Shown here: piece by piece, positions 18,521 through 25,053 of the stretch | How positions within the stretch are numbered: the first letter of the stretch is position 1 | Layout: each line of letters opens with the position of its first letter | Source: JAZRYE01 sp045600585 | GTDB taxonomy: Bacteria; Bacillota_I; Bacilli_A; RFN20; CAG-826 | Direction: 5' to 3' | Length of the DNA stretch: 64,000 nucleotides | NCBI GenBank assembly: GCA_045600585.1 | Contig: JAZRYE010000003.1 | Location: forward strand, 1-64,000 | Notes under the pieces: model-generated | The model's input: only the letters and a program-made list of their open reading frames with translations | Told to the model about the DNA's origin: nothing | Databases searched by the model: none | Made by a program: the position numbers and the translations under genes

Positions 18521-18551
18521 TAAGTATATAGATACTTATAAAGATTATCAA
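18521..18551 (-). promoter_or_regulatory. nifJ promoter overlapped by an 18-bp dyad
   Basis: On the minus strand TTGATA (18546-18551) and TATACT (18523-18528) are 17 bases apart, a good sigma-A promoter. The perfect dyad TAAGTATATAGATACTTA (18521-18538, plus-strand spelling) covers the -10 box and part of the spacer, as a repressor operator would. Confidence 0.6.
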
Positions 18552-18600
18552 GTAATTATATATAAATTTATGTTATATTTAGGAAGCAGGAGACCATTAT

Positions 18601-19716
18601 ATGAACAAAATCAAGGTACTACGAATTTTATCTTTGGGTTTAATAACTGCCCAAATAAGTGCATGTGGAGAGCCATACATTAAAGTTAATTTAAATAAAT
18701 TAGGTAGTAATATTTCTATTCATACTGAAAAGCAAAATCAATATATAAACGATGCCTATGACAGTTTCATAAAATACGCGAATGGAGTAGATGAATCATC
18801 TAGACCAAATCCTATTAAGTTAGTTTATAAAACTAAAAGTAATCAAAAGACCATACAATATAAGATAAAAGTATGGGAAAAAGAAGAAGCGGAAAATGTA
18901 TGGAGTTTTACAACAAATAAGACTTCTTTTGACTTATACAATTGTAAAATAAATACAACATATAATTGGCAAGTTATTGCTTCTAATGGAACTATAGAAC
19001 AGGAATCAGAAATCGGTGAATTTACTACTGAAAACAGCATCATTAGAAACATTTATATTGATGGCGTTACAAATGTTCGAGATATCGGAGGATTTGTAAC
19101 TTCTTCAGGAAAAATAGTTAAACAAGGACTAATTTATAGAAGTGCAGCATTTAATGATTCCACTACTGCACTAACCACTCCAGTTTCTTATATTACTGAA
19201 ACAGGAAAAGGAACTGTTATTGAACAATTAAAAATCAAAACCGAAATCGATTTAAGAAAAGTTGAAAATAATGAAATCGGTGGTTTAACGAATAAATCAG
19301 TCATTAGTGATGAAATAAATTATGTTCAATTACCAATGATTTATGAAGGAAAAGATGTCTTATTGAATAATAAAGAGAATGTTAAAGCTCTATTTGAAAT
19401 GTTTGCGGATTCAAATAACTATCCAATCAATTTCCATTGTACATGGGGAAGAGATAGAACAGGAGCGATTGCATTTGCATTAGAGGCGTTATTAGGAGTA
19501 AAAGAAGAAGATATCTATAAAGACTACTTCTTCTCGCAATTCTCTTCTCAAAAGGGCTATATATTCTCAAAAGACGCGATAAATAAATTACATTTTAAAT
19601 TCATCAAAGATTATGAAGGCGATAGTCTACAAGAAAAAGCATACAATCTTTTAAAAAATGAAGAGGGAATAAGTGAAGAAACATTAAATCAAATTATTGA
19701 TAACTTGCTTGAATAA
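18601..19716 (+). CDS. secreted tyrosine-phosphatase-like lipoprotein
   Basis: 371 residues, the only long plus-strand chromosomal gene here. The signal peptide ends in the lipobox ISAC (Cys22). Residues about 65-145 look like one fibronectin/purple-acid-phosphatase-type beta sandwich (KLVYKTKSNQKTIQYKI, WSFTTNKTSFDLYNC, TYNWQVIASNG, GEFTTEN). The catalytic part starts with VTNVRDIGGFVTSSG and carries the CX5R loop Cys280-TWGRD-Arg286 (HCTWGRDRTG), as in Tyr_phosphatase3 proteins acting on phosphotyrosine or phosphoinositides. AGGAAGCAGGAGACC precedes the ATG. Likely anchored outside the cell. Confidence 0.82.
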   Translation: MNKIKVLRILSLGLITAQISACGEPYIKVNLNKLGSNISIHTEKQNQYINDAYDSFIKYANGVDESSRPNPIKLVYKTKSNQKTIQYKIKVWEKEEAENVWSFTTNKTSFDLYNCKINTTYNWQVIASNGTIEQESEIGEFTTENSIIRNIYIDGVTNVRDIGGFVTSSGKIVKQGLIYRSAAFNDSTTALTTPVSYITETGKGTVIEQLKIKTEIDLRKVENNEIGGLTNKSVISDEINYVQLPMIYEGKDVLLNNKENVKALFEMFADSNNYPINFHCTWGRDRTGAIAFALEALLGVKEEDIYKDYFFSQFSSQKGYIFSKDAINKLHFKFIKDYEGDSLQEKAYNLLKNEEGISEETLNQIIDNLLE

Positions 19717-19742
19717 AAAAATAGGAGCGAATCCTATTTTTT
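19715..19742. terminator. bidirectional terminator
   Basis: AAAATAGGA/TCCTATTTT stem with A- and T-runs on both sides, between convergent genes (18601 plus, 19734 minus). Confidence 0.75.
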
Positions 19743-20156
19743 CTTTCTTTTTGCTTGTTCTTCGTTTACCAATCTTTTTAAGATTCGTAAGTCCGTATCA
19801 CTAAGTTCAGCATTCTTGTTAACAATACCGCCAGCAATAGTTAGTTTTTTATAAATGAAATCAGCAACCGAATCATATTCATCTAATGTCTTCTTTGTAA
19901 CGGATGGTTTATGAACAGGTTTAATTTTATTTTCTTCTTGATCAACAATATATTTTTTCATTGGTTGAACAAGTTCTAATAGGTTATATTCAGGGTCCAT
20001 ATTAAGAAGCGGATCAAAATAGCTTAAAGTTTCTTGGATGATATCAGGATAAATTCCAACAAATTTCGACAATTTTTCTGGAGTGATATATTTAGCTTTA
20101 ATTTTAGAAATAGCGGTTAAATATTTCTTAATTGTTGTGACACTTGGTTGCTTCAT
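19734..20156 (-). CDS. protein resembling the isolated Rex N-terminal DNA-binding domain
   Basis: 140 residues. The N-terminal 60 (PSVTTIKKYLTAISKIK, then YITPEKLSKFVGIYPDIIQETLSYFDPLL) follow the winged-helix pattern of the redox repressor Rex, in which TIKRLPLYLR...SSKELAEALGV...QVRKDLSYFG is typical. The NAD(H)-binding Rossmann domain is absent: the rest is a charged linker and a helical tail (DEYDSVADFIYKKL, ELSDTDLRILKRLVNEEQAKRKKK). So it could bind DNA but not sense NADH by the usual route. The recognition is by eye and moderate. It sits near nifJ, whose promoter has a dyad, but a link is inference. Confidence 0.55.
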   Translation of the reverse strand: MKQPSVTTIKKYLTAISKIKAKYITPEKLSKFVGIYPDIIQETLSYFDPLLNMDPEYNLLELVQPMKKYIVDQEENKIKPVHKPSVTKKTLDEYDSVADFIYKKLTIAGGIVNKNAELSDTDLRILKRLVNEEQAKRKKK

Positions 20157-20221
20157 AAGTAGTACTTCCTTATTTATATTTTAATATATAGAGATCATTT
20201 AACAACATTAAATATTTAAAA

Positions 20222-20530
20222 GAAAAAAACACGACTTTCATCGTGTTTTACATTCAATGTCTTTGTTGAATACAAATAATACATACTTTTTGCAAAAAGT
20301 GAATGGAACCAATACATAAAATCAGTGATTTTCGGTAGTTCGATTCTGCTTATATGGCAAATTCAACAAGGTTTTGAGGTCTCTTTTAAAGGACAGAGAC
20401 CGTGACCTATTCGGTAGCCTCCGAATAAGCGTACGGCTATCTATTACGGCCCATAGGTACTTGAATGCCGGACATCACCATAACTTAGTGTCATCTGGGA
20501 AGCGCTCTAGAATCGCTTGCCCTTATTATA
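20222..20530 (-). ncRNA. candidate structured non-coding RNA, unknown family
   Basis: The 460 bases between 20157 and 20623 hold no convincing gene. On the minus strand a TATAAT box lies just before GGGCAAGCG (about 20525), and about 300 bases later the stem AAAACACGA/TCGTGTTTT (20226-20249) ends in TTTTTTTCTTTT, a strong terminator with no minus-strand gene feeding it. Between them are several stems: AAGCG/CGCTT, GGTCTC/GAGACC, TTCGG/CCGAA, and ACCTAT/ATAGGT enclosing two hairpins. I cannot match it to tmRNA, RNase P RNA, SRP RNA or 6S by conserved motifs. On the plus strand the same stems could form a leader for the XRE genes. Confidence 0.35.
20226..20249 (-). terminator. terminator with no upstream protein gene
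   Basis: AAAACACGA/TCGTGTTTT stem followed on the minus strand by TTTTTTTC. It supports a minus-strand transcript from the element edge. Confidence 0.65.
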
Positions 20531-20623
20531 TATTAAAGGAAAGAGGAAAGACACATTTATTCAGAATTAACTACACTTTCCGTCCTTTCAGAGTGATAGA
20601 TACTAGGGAAAGGAGGGATGAAT

Positions 20624-20920
20624 ATGCTGAAACCAGGCGGAAAGAAGAAACCAAAAATCGAACCGATCCCAAGGGCGTGGCTCATCGAGTCAAGAACGGC
20701 CAAGGGGTTGACGCCGCATGATGCAGCTGAGAAGCTAGGTATGAGGCCAAACTGGTACTACCAATTGGAAAACGGAAAGGCCGGAAGGAACCTGTCCGCA
20801 TTGCAACTCAAAGACCTATCCACGGTTCTGGATATCCCGATAGAGGACGTCGTCAGGGCCGAGTGCAACTACCTCGCTTCCATCAGAAAGAAGCAAGATG
20901 AGCGCAGGGAGAAGGCCTAA
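20624..20920 (+). CDS. phage-type XRE regulator
   Basis: 98 residues from the second ATG (20624), chosen because AGGAGG at 20611 lies 7 bases away, while the ATG at 20618 is too close. A basic leader (MLKPGGKKKPKIEP) precedes an HTH_3 domain: RTAKGLTPHDAAEKLGMRPNWYYQLENGKAGRNLSALQLKDLSTVLDIPIEDVV (about 29-82). GC-rich codons contrast with the chromosome. It runs divergently from the rest of the element, like a lysogeny-type regulator, and overlaps a second XRE gene. Confidence 0.75.
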   Translation: MLKPGGKKKPKIEPIPRAWLIESRTAKGLTPHDAAEKLGMRPNWYYQLENGKAGRNLSALQLKDLSTVLDIPIEDVVRAECNYLASIRKKQDERREKA

Positions 20921-21230
20921 GGCAAGAATCATAATGAGAAGGCTGTACCTATCGAACCTCAGGTGCGAAAGGGACATGTCCCAAAAACAGGTCGCAAGCC
21001 TCGCGGGCATGGAAACGTTCGTCTACTGCCAGATAGAATGCGGCAAACGCGGTAATTTGATGACCGCAAAGAAGCTGAAGCTGTTAGCCGAGGCGTTCAG
21101 AATCCCGGTCGAGAGGATGATAGACCTGGAAGTCAAATACACCGATGACCTTGACGCGCTCAGGGAATCGGGCTTAGACCCGGAGGCATTGAATAGAATG
21201 CACGCCAGGGTGGTAACCACAATCAAATAA
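20898..21230 (+). CDS. second phage-type XRE regulator
   Basis: 110 residues with an HTH_3 domain at about 20-78 (CERDMSQKQVASLAGMETFVYCQIECGKRGNLMTAKKLKLLAEAFRIPVERMI). It overlaps the preceding XRE gene by 23 bases in a different frame; an ATG at 20934 is an alternative start that would remove 12 basic residues. Two paralogous XRE genes in tandem suggest a regulatory switch for the element. GC-rich, like its neighbours. Confidence 0.7.
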   Translation: MSAGRRPKARIIMRRLYLSNLRCERDMSQKQVASLAGMETFVYCQIECGKRGNLMTAKKLKLLAEAFRIPVERMIDLEVKYTDDLDALRESGLDPEALNRMHARVVTTIK

Positions 21231-21244
21231 GCCAAACAAAAAGA

Positions 21245-21267
21245 CCCCCGGTTCATTGAACCGAGGG
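21245..21267. terminator. bidirectional terminator between XRE and holin genes
   Basis: CGGTTC-att-GAACCG extended by CCC/GGG, with TTTTCTT on the plus strand and an A-run before it. It separates convergent genes. Confidence 0.75.
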
Positions 21268-21272
21268 TTTTC

Positions 21273-21650
21273 TTAATTCTTCAATTCGTCTATCGTGGAC
21301 TCGATTTGGACGTCGACCCAGCCGTTGAAGTCGCCATAGGTTGTGGCTATGTATGACCTAAGATCATCGCCGATCTGGGATAGGACTATTCCCTTCGCCT
21401 GCGCGAATGCCACCGCCTGGGCTTCCTTGTCGAACTTGCCAGCCTTCTTCAAGGCGTCGACGTAGGTTTGGAACACGACCCTGACGGCGTTAGTCACGAT
21501 GCCGGTCGCGAGGGTTAGGTACTCGGCGGCCTTCTCGTTTTTGGTCTTGGCCTTGATCAGTTTTATCAATTCGGTCCCTCCCCAGGTGATGAGAGGGATG
21601 ATGACGCACGTGCATAACGCGCTGATTACGTTTAAGAGGATATCGTTCAT
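21273..21650 (-). CDS. phage holin (LLH-like)
   Basis: 125 residues. One strong N-terminal membrane segment (ILLNVISALCTCVIIPLITWGGTELIKLI, about 4-32) is followed by a long amphipathic charged region with an Ala-rich helix, the shape of the LLH-type phage holin family, which opens the membrane for endolysin. It overlaps the upstream tail/XhlA chimera by 4 bases (ATGA), normal for phage lysis cassettes. No endolysin gene follows, so the cassette is incomplete. Confidence 0.65.
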   Translation of the reverse strand: MNDILLNVISALCTCVIIPLITWGGTELIKLIKAKTKNEKAAEYLTLATGIVTNAVRVVFQTYVDALKKAGKFDKEAQAVAFAQAKGIVLSQIGDDLRSYIATTYGDFNGWVDVQIESTIDELKN

Positions 21651-22420
21651 TTGCTTGCTCCTTGTACTTTATGGATCGCTTTGTTCTTGATGTGGGCGTC
21701 TAGTTCGGTCTCCACCTTCACTACCCTTTCGGATAGCAATGCGTAGTTCTGCTCTAGCTTGTCTAGGGATTTCTCGATCCTGTCGATGCTGGATTTGATG
21801 TATCCGATGTCGGATAGGAGAACCCCTTCGTTCTTCCCTTCGCTCCTTCTGTCGTTCTTCTCGTTTGGATTGTAGACGTTGCCTTCGATCGTCAGCTTTA
21901 TAGGGACCGACCTGGAGGATAGGTTCTCCACCTCCACCGTCCCGTTGAACGAGATGGCGTACGTGTAAGGGTAAGTGTATGGGTATATCTTCCCATCGTC
22001 GGTCCTCGTCACGTTGATGACCGCGCTTTTGTTGACCAGCCAAAGCGATAGGCATTCGAGCTCTACGTTGCTTCGCAGTATGCCTGCCTCGAGCTGCGTC
22101 TTGGAGCTGGACTTGACGTTCACGTAGCAGTACTTCGTGTCCTTTAGACTATAAAATAGTCTGAGCGATTTGCTCTTGGTCACGAATTCCCTCCACTTAG
22201 TGAACCCGTCATAGCCTTCGTAAAACACAAGAGCCATCGATATGGTCTTCTGCGGTATCGTCCTTTTTATTTCGACGAACCTCGCGTCGAACTCATGGTA
22301 TTCGATGTCGAATTCGAACCCAAGGTTATCGAGTGACTCTATGTCTGTCTTGTTCCTCCCGTAGCCCGTCAGCATGAAGGTGTTCTCGTTTTCGTTCACT
22401 AAATAGAATTTGCGAATCAT
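21647..22420 (-). pseudogene. chimera of a phage distal-tail protein and an XhlA-like coiled coil
   Basis: 257 residues in one open frame. Residues 1 to about 195 resemble the N-terminal part of siphovirus distal tail (Dit) proteins: start MIRKFYLVNENENTF, middle beta strands, and the SVPIKLTIEGNVYNPN strand. From about 200, the protein switches to a coiled coil (IGYIKSSIDRIEKSLDKLEQNYALLSERVVKVETELDAHIK) of the XhlA type that normally sits right before a holin, as here. Genes expected between Dit and XhlA in a phage are missing, so a large deletion probably joined the two. Good SD GGAGGTGCC before the start. Confidence 0.55.
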
Positions 22421-22512
22421 TAATAGGCACCTCCTAATGCGGCGTTAATCGAATCAATGTCGACATCGCCGTTCGTGTTGATGGTCACGTTGTTCGTGGT
22501 TTGAGAGTTATC
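22420..22512 (-). pseudogene. C-terminal remnant of a phage tail gene (tape-measure position)
   Basis: A short frame reading NSQTTNNVTINTNGDVD...INAALGGAY ends in TAATG, the stop overlapping the Dit-like start codon. In siphoviruses the gene directly before Dit is the tape-measure protein, so this is probably its tail end. It is fused out of frame to the DUF4314 gene upstream. Family assignment rests on position. Confidence 0.4.
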
Positions 22513-22829
22513 TCGTCGATCGTCCCGTTCTCGAATAGGGTCTTAGCGTATTCGCATGACTCCTTCTCGCTCCAACCGAGCGACTTCTTGTAGTATTCGA
22601 TGAGCATGTTTATGCCCTCTATGCTCGTTTGGGTCTTTTCAGAAAGCTCGAACACCTTGTTTCTTTCCTCGGGCAACAGCTCATATTTATCTGTTTCGGG
22701 GATGATTGCGCATCCTCCCCAGGTCCCGTGCATCTGGCCGATGTCGTCGACGAAGATGACCTTGCCGATCTTGCCTTCGTACTGAGGCTCCCCTTCCATG
22801 GATATGATTCTGACGTATCTTCCGACCAT
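22485..22829 (-). CDS. DUF4314 domain protein, 3' end altered
   Basis: About 114 residues from the ATG with GGAGG seven bases upstream; an upstream in-frame ATG at 22844 overlaps that ribosome site. The first half (MVGRYVRIISMEGEP, KIGKVIFVDDIGQMHGTWGG) is the small beta-barrel DUF4314 seen in phages and conjugative elements. The second half (EYYKKSLGWSEKESCEYAKTLFENGTIDEI) is a helical motif usual in the same proteins. The last residues (LKPRTT) come from the joined tail-gene remnant read in another frame. Start lies about 50 bases after a palindromic repeat. Confidence 0.6.
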   Translation of the reverse strand: MVGRYVRIISMEGEPQYEGKIGKVIFVDDIGQMHGTWGGCAIIPETDKYELLPEERNKVFELSEKTQTSIEGINMLIEYYKKSLGWSEKESCEYAKTLFENGTIDEITLKPRTT

Positions 22830-22880
22830 CCTCATTCCTCCCATGGCTAGGTCGAAAGGCCATACGACGTCTCTTTCCCC

Positions 22881-22930
22881 TAATACTAAGTATTATCTAT
22901 TCTTGGAATTAAGTAACTTGAATTATTTCT
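22881..22930. repeat. palindromic repeat, long type (copy A)
   Basis: Palindrome TAATACTAAGTATTA (22881-22895), then the conserved arm CTTGGAATTAAGTAACT (from 22903) and ATTATTTC. Same order, spacing and orientation as copies B-D. It lies between a Sel1 gene and the DUF4314 gene. Confidence 0.65.
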
Positions 22931-23033
22931 TCTTCATATTAGGCGCGTTTCGCCAGGCACCAGAAAGGAATCCGGGATAAGCCGTCTCAGAAGCCTTCCC
23001 GATGCCCGGCGGACGAAATCACGCCCAATGCCG

Positions 23034-23429
23034 TCAGGCGTCTATATGCGTCTGTTTTCCATCGTAATGGGCATTGATCCTCTCCCTGCACCACTCGAGG
23101 TTCGCGTCGTCGCACATCCTGGCGTATTCCTCCATCAGATGGTAGAGGGTGAGCATGTTGGCGTTCTCCTTTGCCCTCTCGAACCATTCGTGGCCCTTCT
23201 TGGGGTTCCTCTTCACCACCGCTCCGTGGAAATAGATGACTCCCAGGTCGAAGGCCATTATCGGCGTCGCGAGCTCATCGCCTGCGATCTCCTCTAGTCT
23301 ATTGAGGGTTCCCTTTCCGCCCTTCCCTTCGTAAAGGGACAGTATGAGGTCGTAGAACTCGTGGGTGAGCTTCAGCTTCCTCATGTCTTCTTCGCTTAGG
23401 TGGAATGGCATCGTTGCTTTCTCGTCCAT
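23034..23429 (-). CDS. Sel1-repeat protein (second of pair)
   Basis: 131 residues from the ATG at 23429, chosen for AAGGAGGAACCGACT just upstream; the longer reading frame to 23738 overlaps the other Sel1 gene and lacks a ribosome site. One Sel1/TPR-like helical repeat is clear: LATPIMAFDLGVIYFHGAVVKRNPKKGHEWFERAKENAN, followed by a weaker helix pair. Sel1 proteins mediate protein contacts. It is similar in layout to the adjacent gene, so the two may be old duplicates. GC-rich. Confidence 0.6.
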   Translation of the reverse strand: MDEKATMPFHLSEEDMRKLKLTHEFYDLILSLYEGKGGKGTLNRLEEIAGDELATPIMAFDLGVIYFHGAVVKRNPKKGHEWFERAKENANMLTLYHLMEEYARMCDDANLEWCRERINAHYDGKQTHIDA

Positions 23430-23491
23430 AGTCGGTTCCTCCTTTCGTGTATATACACGCTCTAAAGGAAAGGAAAGTCCAGATGCATGTG

Positions 23492-23935
23492 CTAAGCCTG
23501 CGGATATTCCCTTACGAATGGGTGCTCTTCCATCTCCTTGAGCATCCTTGCGGCGAGCTTGCTCCCATGCCATTTCGCTCTTCTTAAACAAGAGATGGAT
23601 TCCTCCTCGTCCTCCAATGAGGCATAGATGTAAGAAAGCCGCAGGCAAGCGATGTGGTTGCCGTGCTTCTTTGCCTTCTGGAACCACTCCTCCGCGATCA
23701 TCCTGTTCGGCTTGGTGCAGATGCCGTTTAGGTAGCATTCCCCGATGATTATCTCGTAAAGCGGAGCCGTGTAGATGGATCTTGCTATCTGAAGCATCCT
23801 GCCAAATTCATCTGATGTTCCTTTCCCAGACATGACTTTCTTAGCCAATCCGTCGAACTCCTCCATCAGCCTGAAGAGCTCTTTCTGGTAGGCTTTGGAC
23901 CCTACCCTGTGTGCCTTTATTTCTGTCGTTTTCAT
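23492..23935 (-). CDS. Sel1-repeat protein (first of pair)
   Basis: 147 residues. Residues about 55-130 form two Sel1-like repeats (APLYEIIIGECYLNGICTKPNRMIAEEWFQKAKKHGN and HIACLRLSYIYASLEDEEESISCLRRAKWHGSKLAARML). AGGAGGACCTTTT precedes the ATG. A TACTATGTA-core palindrome lies about 25 bases upstream of the start. GC-rich phage-like codon use. Possibly a host- or phage-protein adaptor; no function can be named. Confidence 0.65.
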   Translation of the reverse strand: MKTTEIKAHRVGSKAYQKELFRLMEEFDGLAKKVMSGKGTSDEFGRMLQIARSIYTAPLYEIIIGECYLNGICTKPNRMIAEEWFQKAKKHGNHIACLRLSYIYASLEDEEESISCLRRAKWHGSKLAARMLKEMEEHPFVREYPQA

Positions 23936-23959
23936 AAAAGGTCCTCCTACTATATATAA

Positions 23960-23978
23960 GGAGATACTATGTATCTCC
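23960..23978. repeat. palindrome, short type (copy F)
   Basis: GGAGATACTATGTATCTCC, a 19-bp inverted repeat with the TACTATGTA core, 25 bases upstream of the Sel1 start. It lacks the CTTAAGTAACT arm. The 225 bases from 23936 to 24160 otherwise hold AT-rich leader sequence and the next terminator. Confidence 0.6.
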
Positions 23979-24125
23979 GTAGTGCCATTTTCCGATTTTT
24001 TACCAAAGAATTTTTCTATAAACTTTTTAATTATCTTTGATAATTACTTTTACTATAAATTTTTGAGATTGTGTCTGAGACGCAGTATCCGGCGGTACAA
24101 TACGACATCTTTTTCCAAACAAAAA

Positions 24126-24144
24126 AGCGGCCAGAATGACCGCT
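24126..24144 (-). terminator. terminator after the 75-residue protein gene
   Basis: AGCGG/CCGCT stem with TTTTTTG following on the minus strand. Confidence 0.7.
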
Positions 24145-24160
24145 ACGAATATTGATGTGA

Positions 24161-24388
24161 TTAGTATTCGCCTCTGCAATATGCAGCCAATTCTTCATCA
24201 CTCATTTCATTTGGATCGCCTAAAATAGAACCGGTAATTTCTCTTTTTCGATTATTGAGTGCATCAATTATGCGGCTATATTCAGAACCAATGAGTCTCG
24301 ATGAATCAATACCGAACCCAATGCTGTTTAATTCTCTAACATCATCGCAGTTCTTAATTTGTTCCAAAAGATCCCAGTAATAGCTCAT
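24161..24388 (-). CDS. small hypothetical protein
   Basis: 75 residues, acidic, helical (YYWDLLEQIKNCDDVRELNSIGFGI, NNRKREITGSILGDPNEMSDEELAAYC). A ribosome site AGGAGGATAATTGGA precedes the ATG. No recognised domain. It has its own terminator and sits between palindromic copies B and F, so it is probably a single-gene transcription unit of the element. Confidence 0.55.
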   Translation of the reverse strand: MSYYWDLLEQIKNCDDVRELNSIGFGIDSSRLIGSEYSRIIDALNNRKREITGSILGDPNEMSDEELAAYCRGEY

Positions 24389-24489
24389 TCCAATTATCCT
24401 CCTATGCGCTTATAGTCTTTCTCAATAATCGATTTGTTAAATGGATAATCATTTGAGAAAAAGCATGACAATTCTTAGGCAAAAGAAAA

Positions 24490-24514
24490 GCACCTCTTTT
24501 CATTTAAGAGATGC
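24490..24514 (-). terminator. terminator next to palindromic copy B
   Basis: GCACCTCTT/AAGAGATGC imperfect stem with TTTTCTTTT after it on the minus strand; ends the cargo-2 transcript. Confidence 0.65.
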
Positions 24515-24523
24515 GATTTTCCT

Positions 24524-24582
24524 TTAATACTATGTATTAACCCTATTAAGAAATCAAATAACAGGGATTATTTCAGGTTAAT
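24524..24582. repeat. palindromic repeat, long type (copy B)
   Basis: Palindrome TTAATACTATGTATTAA (24524-24540), a degenerate arm, then ATTATTTCAGGTTAAT (24567-24582). The last block is nearly identical in copy C. It lies in the 3' untranslated region of the small lipoprotein gene. Confidence 0.65.
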
Positions 24583-24592
24583 ACAGGGCATT

Positions 24593-24835
24593 CTAAATCC
24601 AAGGCAAATCGGTGTAGCTCGACGATGTCGATTCCGAATCTTCGGATGAATCATTGGATTCCTGCCCGATGCCGCTTTCCTCAAATGACGACTCGCGTTC
24701 CTCAGAATCCATGCTATCTGATGTATCAAAATCCGAATTCTTAATCGCGGTATCGCCTTGCTTGCAACCGTATCCGCACGATGTCAACACCACCGTCAAT
24801 AAGCAAATGAATATCTTTGAATATCTATTTTTCAT
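24593..24835 (-). CDS. small lipoprotein of cargo 2
   Basis: About 80 residues from MKNRYSKIFICLLTVVLTSC; the lipobox LTSC gives a membrane-anchored protein whose mature part is short, Ser/Glu/Asp-rich and probably unstructured. An ATG six bases upstream is equally possible; ribosome site weak. It closes the AT-rich module that contains the large secreted protein and the 47-residue peptide, all in one direction, so the three products may work together at the cell surface. Confidence 0.5.
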   Translation of the reverse strand: MKNRYSKIFICLLTVVLTSCGYGCKQGDTAIKNSDFDTSDSMDSEERESSFEESGIGQESNDSSEDSESTSSSYTDLPWI

Positions 24836-24895
24836 GTCCATGAATAGCAAAAAGCGATAACCCTTTATTGGAATTATCGCTTCTATAAACCTCAA

Positions 24896-25039
24896 TTAAT
24901 TGTTGTACCAGTTGTCGTAATCTTTGTCCCAGATTCCGTCCATATCGAATTCTTGGGTTCCGCTAGTGGCGATTACGTCATGACTTTCGACGGCGATGAT
25001 CTCAATTGAAGGCAATTTGAATTGTTTCTTTTCTTCCAT
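24896..25039 (-). CDS. 47-residue peptide with a DVIATSG motif
   Basis: Short gene with an excellent ribosome site (CGGAGGAACGACC then ATG), beginning MEEKKQFKLPSIEIIAVES and ending DKDYDNWYNN. The central HDVIATSGTQEF resembles a recurring pattern in small Firmicutes proteins (KPxIEVIxxxxEDVIxTS) of unknown function, often next to secreted proteins or mobile elements. It starts 15 bases after the large secreted protein's stop and is certainly in the same transcript. A precursor-like or accessory peptide is conceivable, not shown. Confidence 0.6.
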   Translation of the reverse strand: MEEKKQFKLPSIEIIAVESHDVIATSGTQEFDMDGIWDKDYDNWYNN

Positions 25040-25053
25040 GGTCGTTCCTCCGA

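Noticed and set aside
14928..18551. Longer nifJ start at 18551.
   Set aside because: The extra 19 residues have no ribosome site and cross the promoter; the ATG at 18494 follows AGGAGG.
20333..20362. GGTAG-TTCGATT-CTGCT looks like a tRNA T arm, possible attachment-site remnant.
   Set aside because: No matching acceptor, D or anticodon arms nearby and no identity with tRNA-Lys at the other end; too short to claim.
20374..20721. A 115-codon plus-strand frame across the structured region before the XRE genes.
   Set aside because: No ribosome site, composition typical of chance (Arg/His-rich), and it overlaps both the stems and the real XRE gene in another frame.
23430..23738. N-terminal extension of the second Sel1 protein.
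   Set aside because: It overlaps the first Sel1 gene out of frame; an ATG at 23429 has a strong ribosome site.
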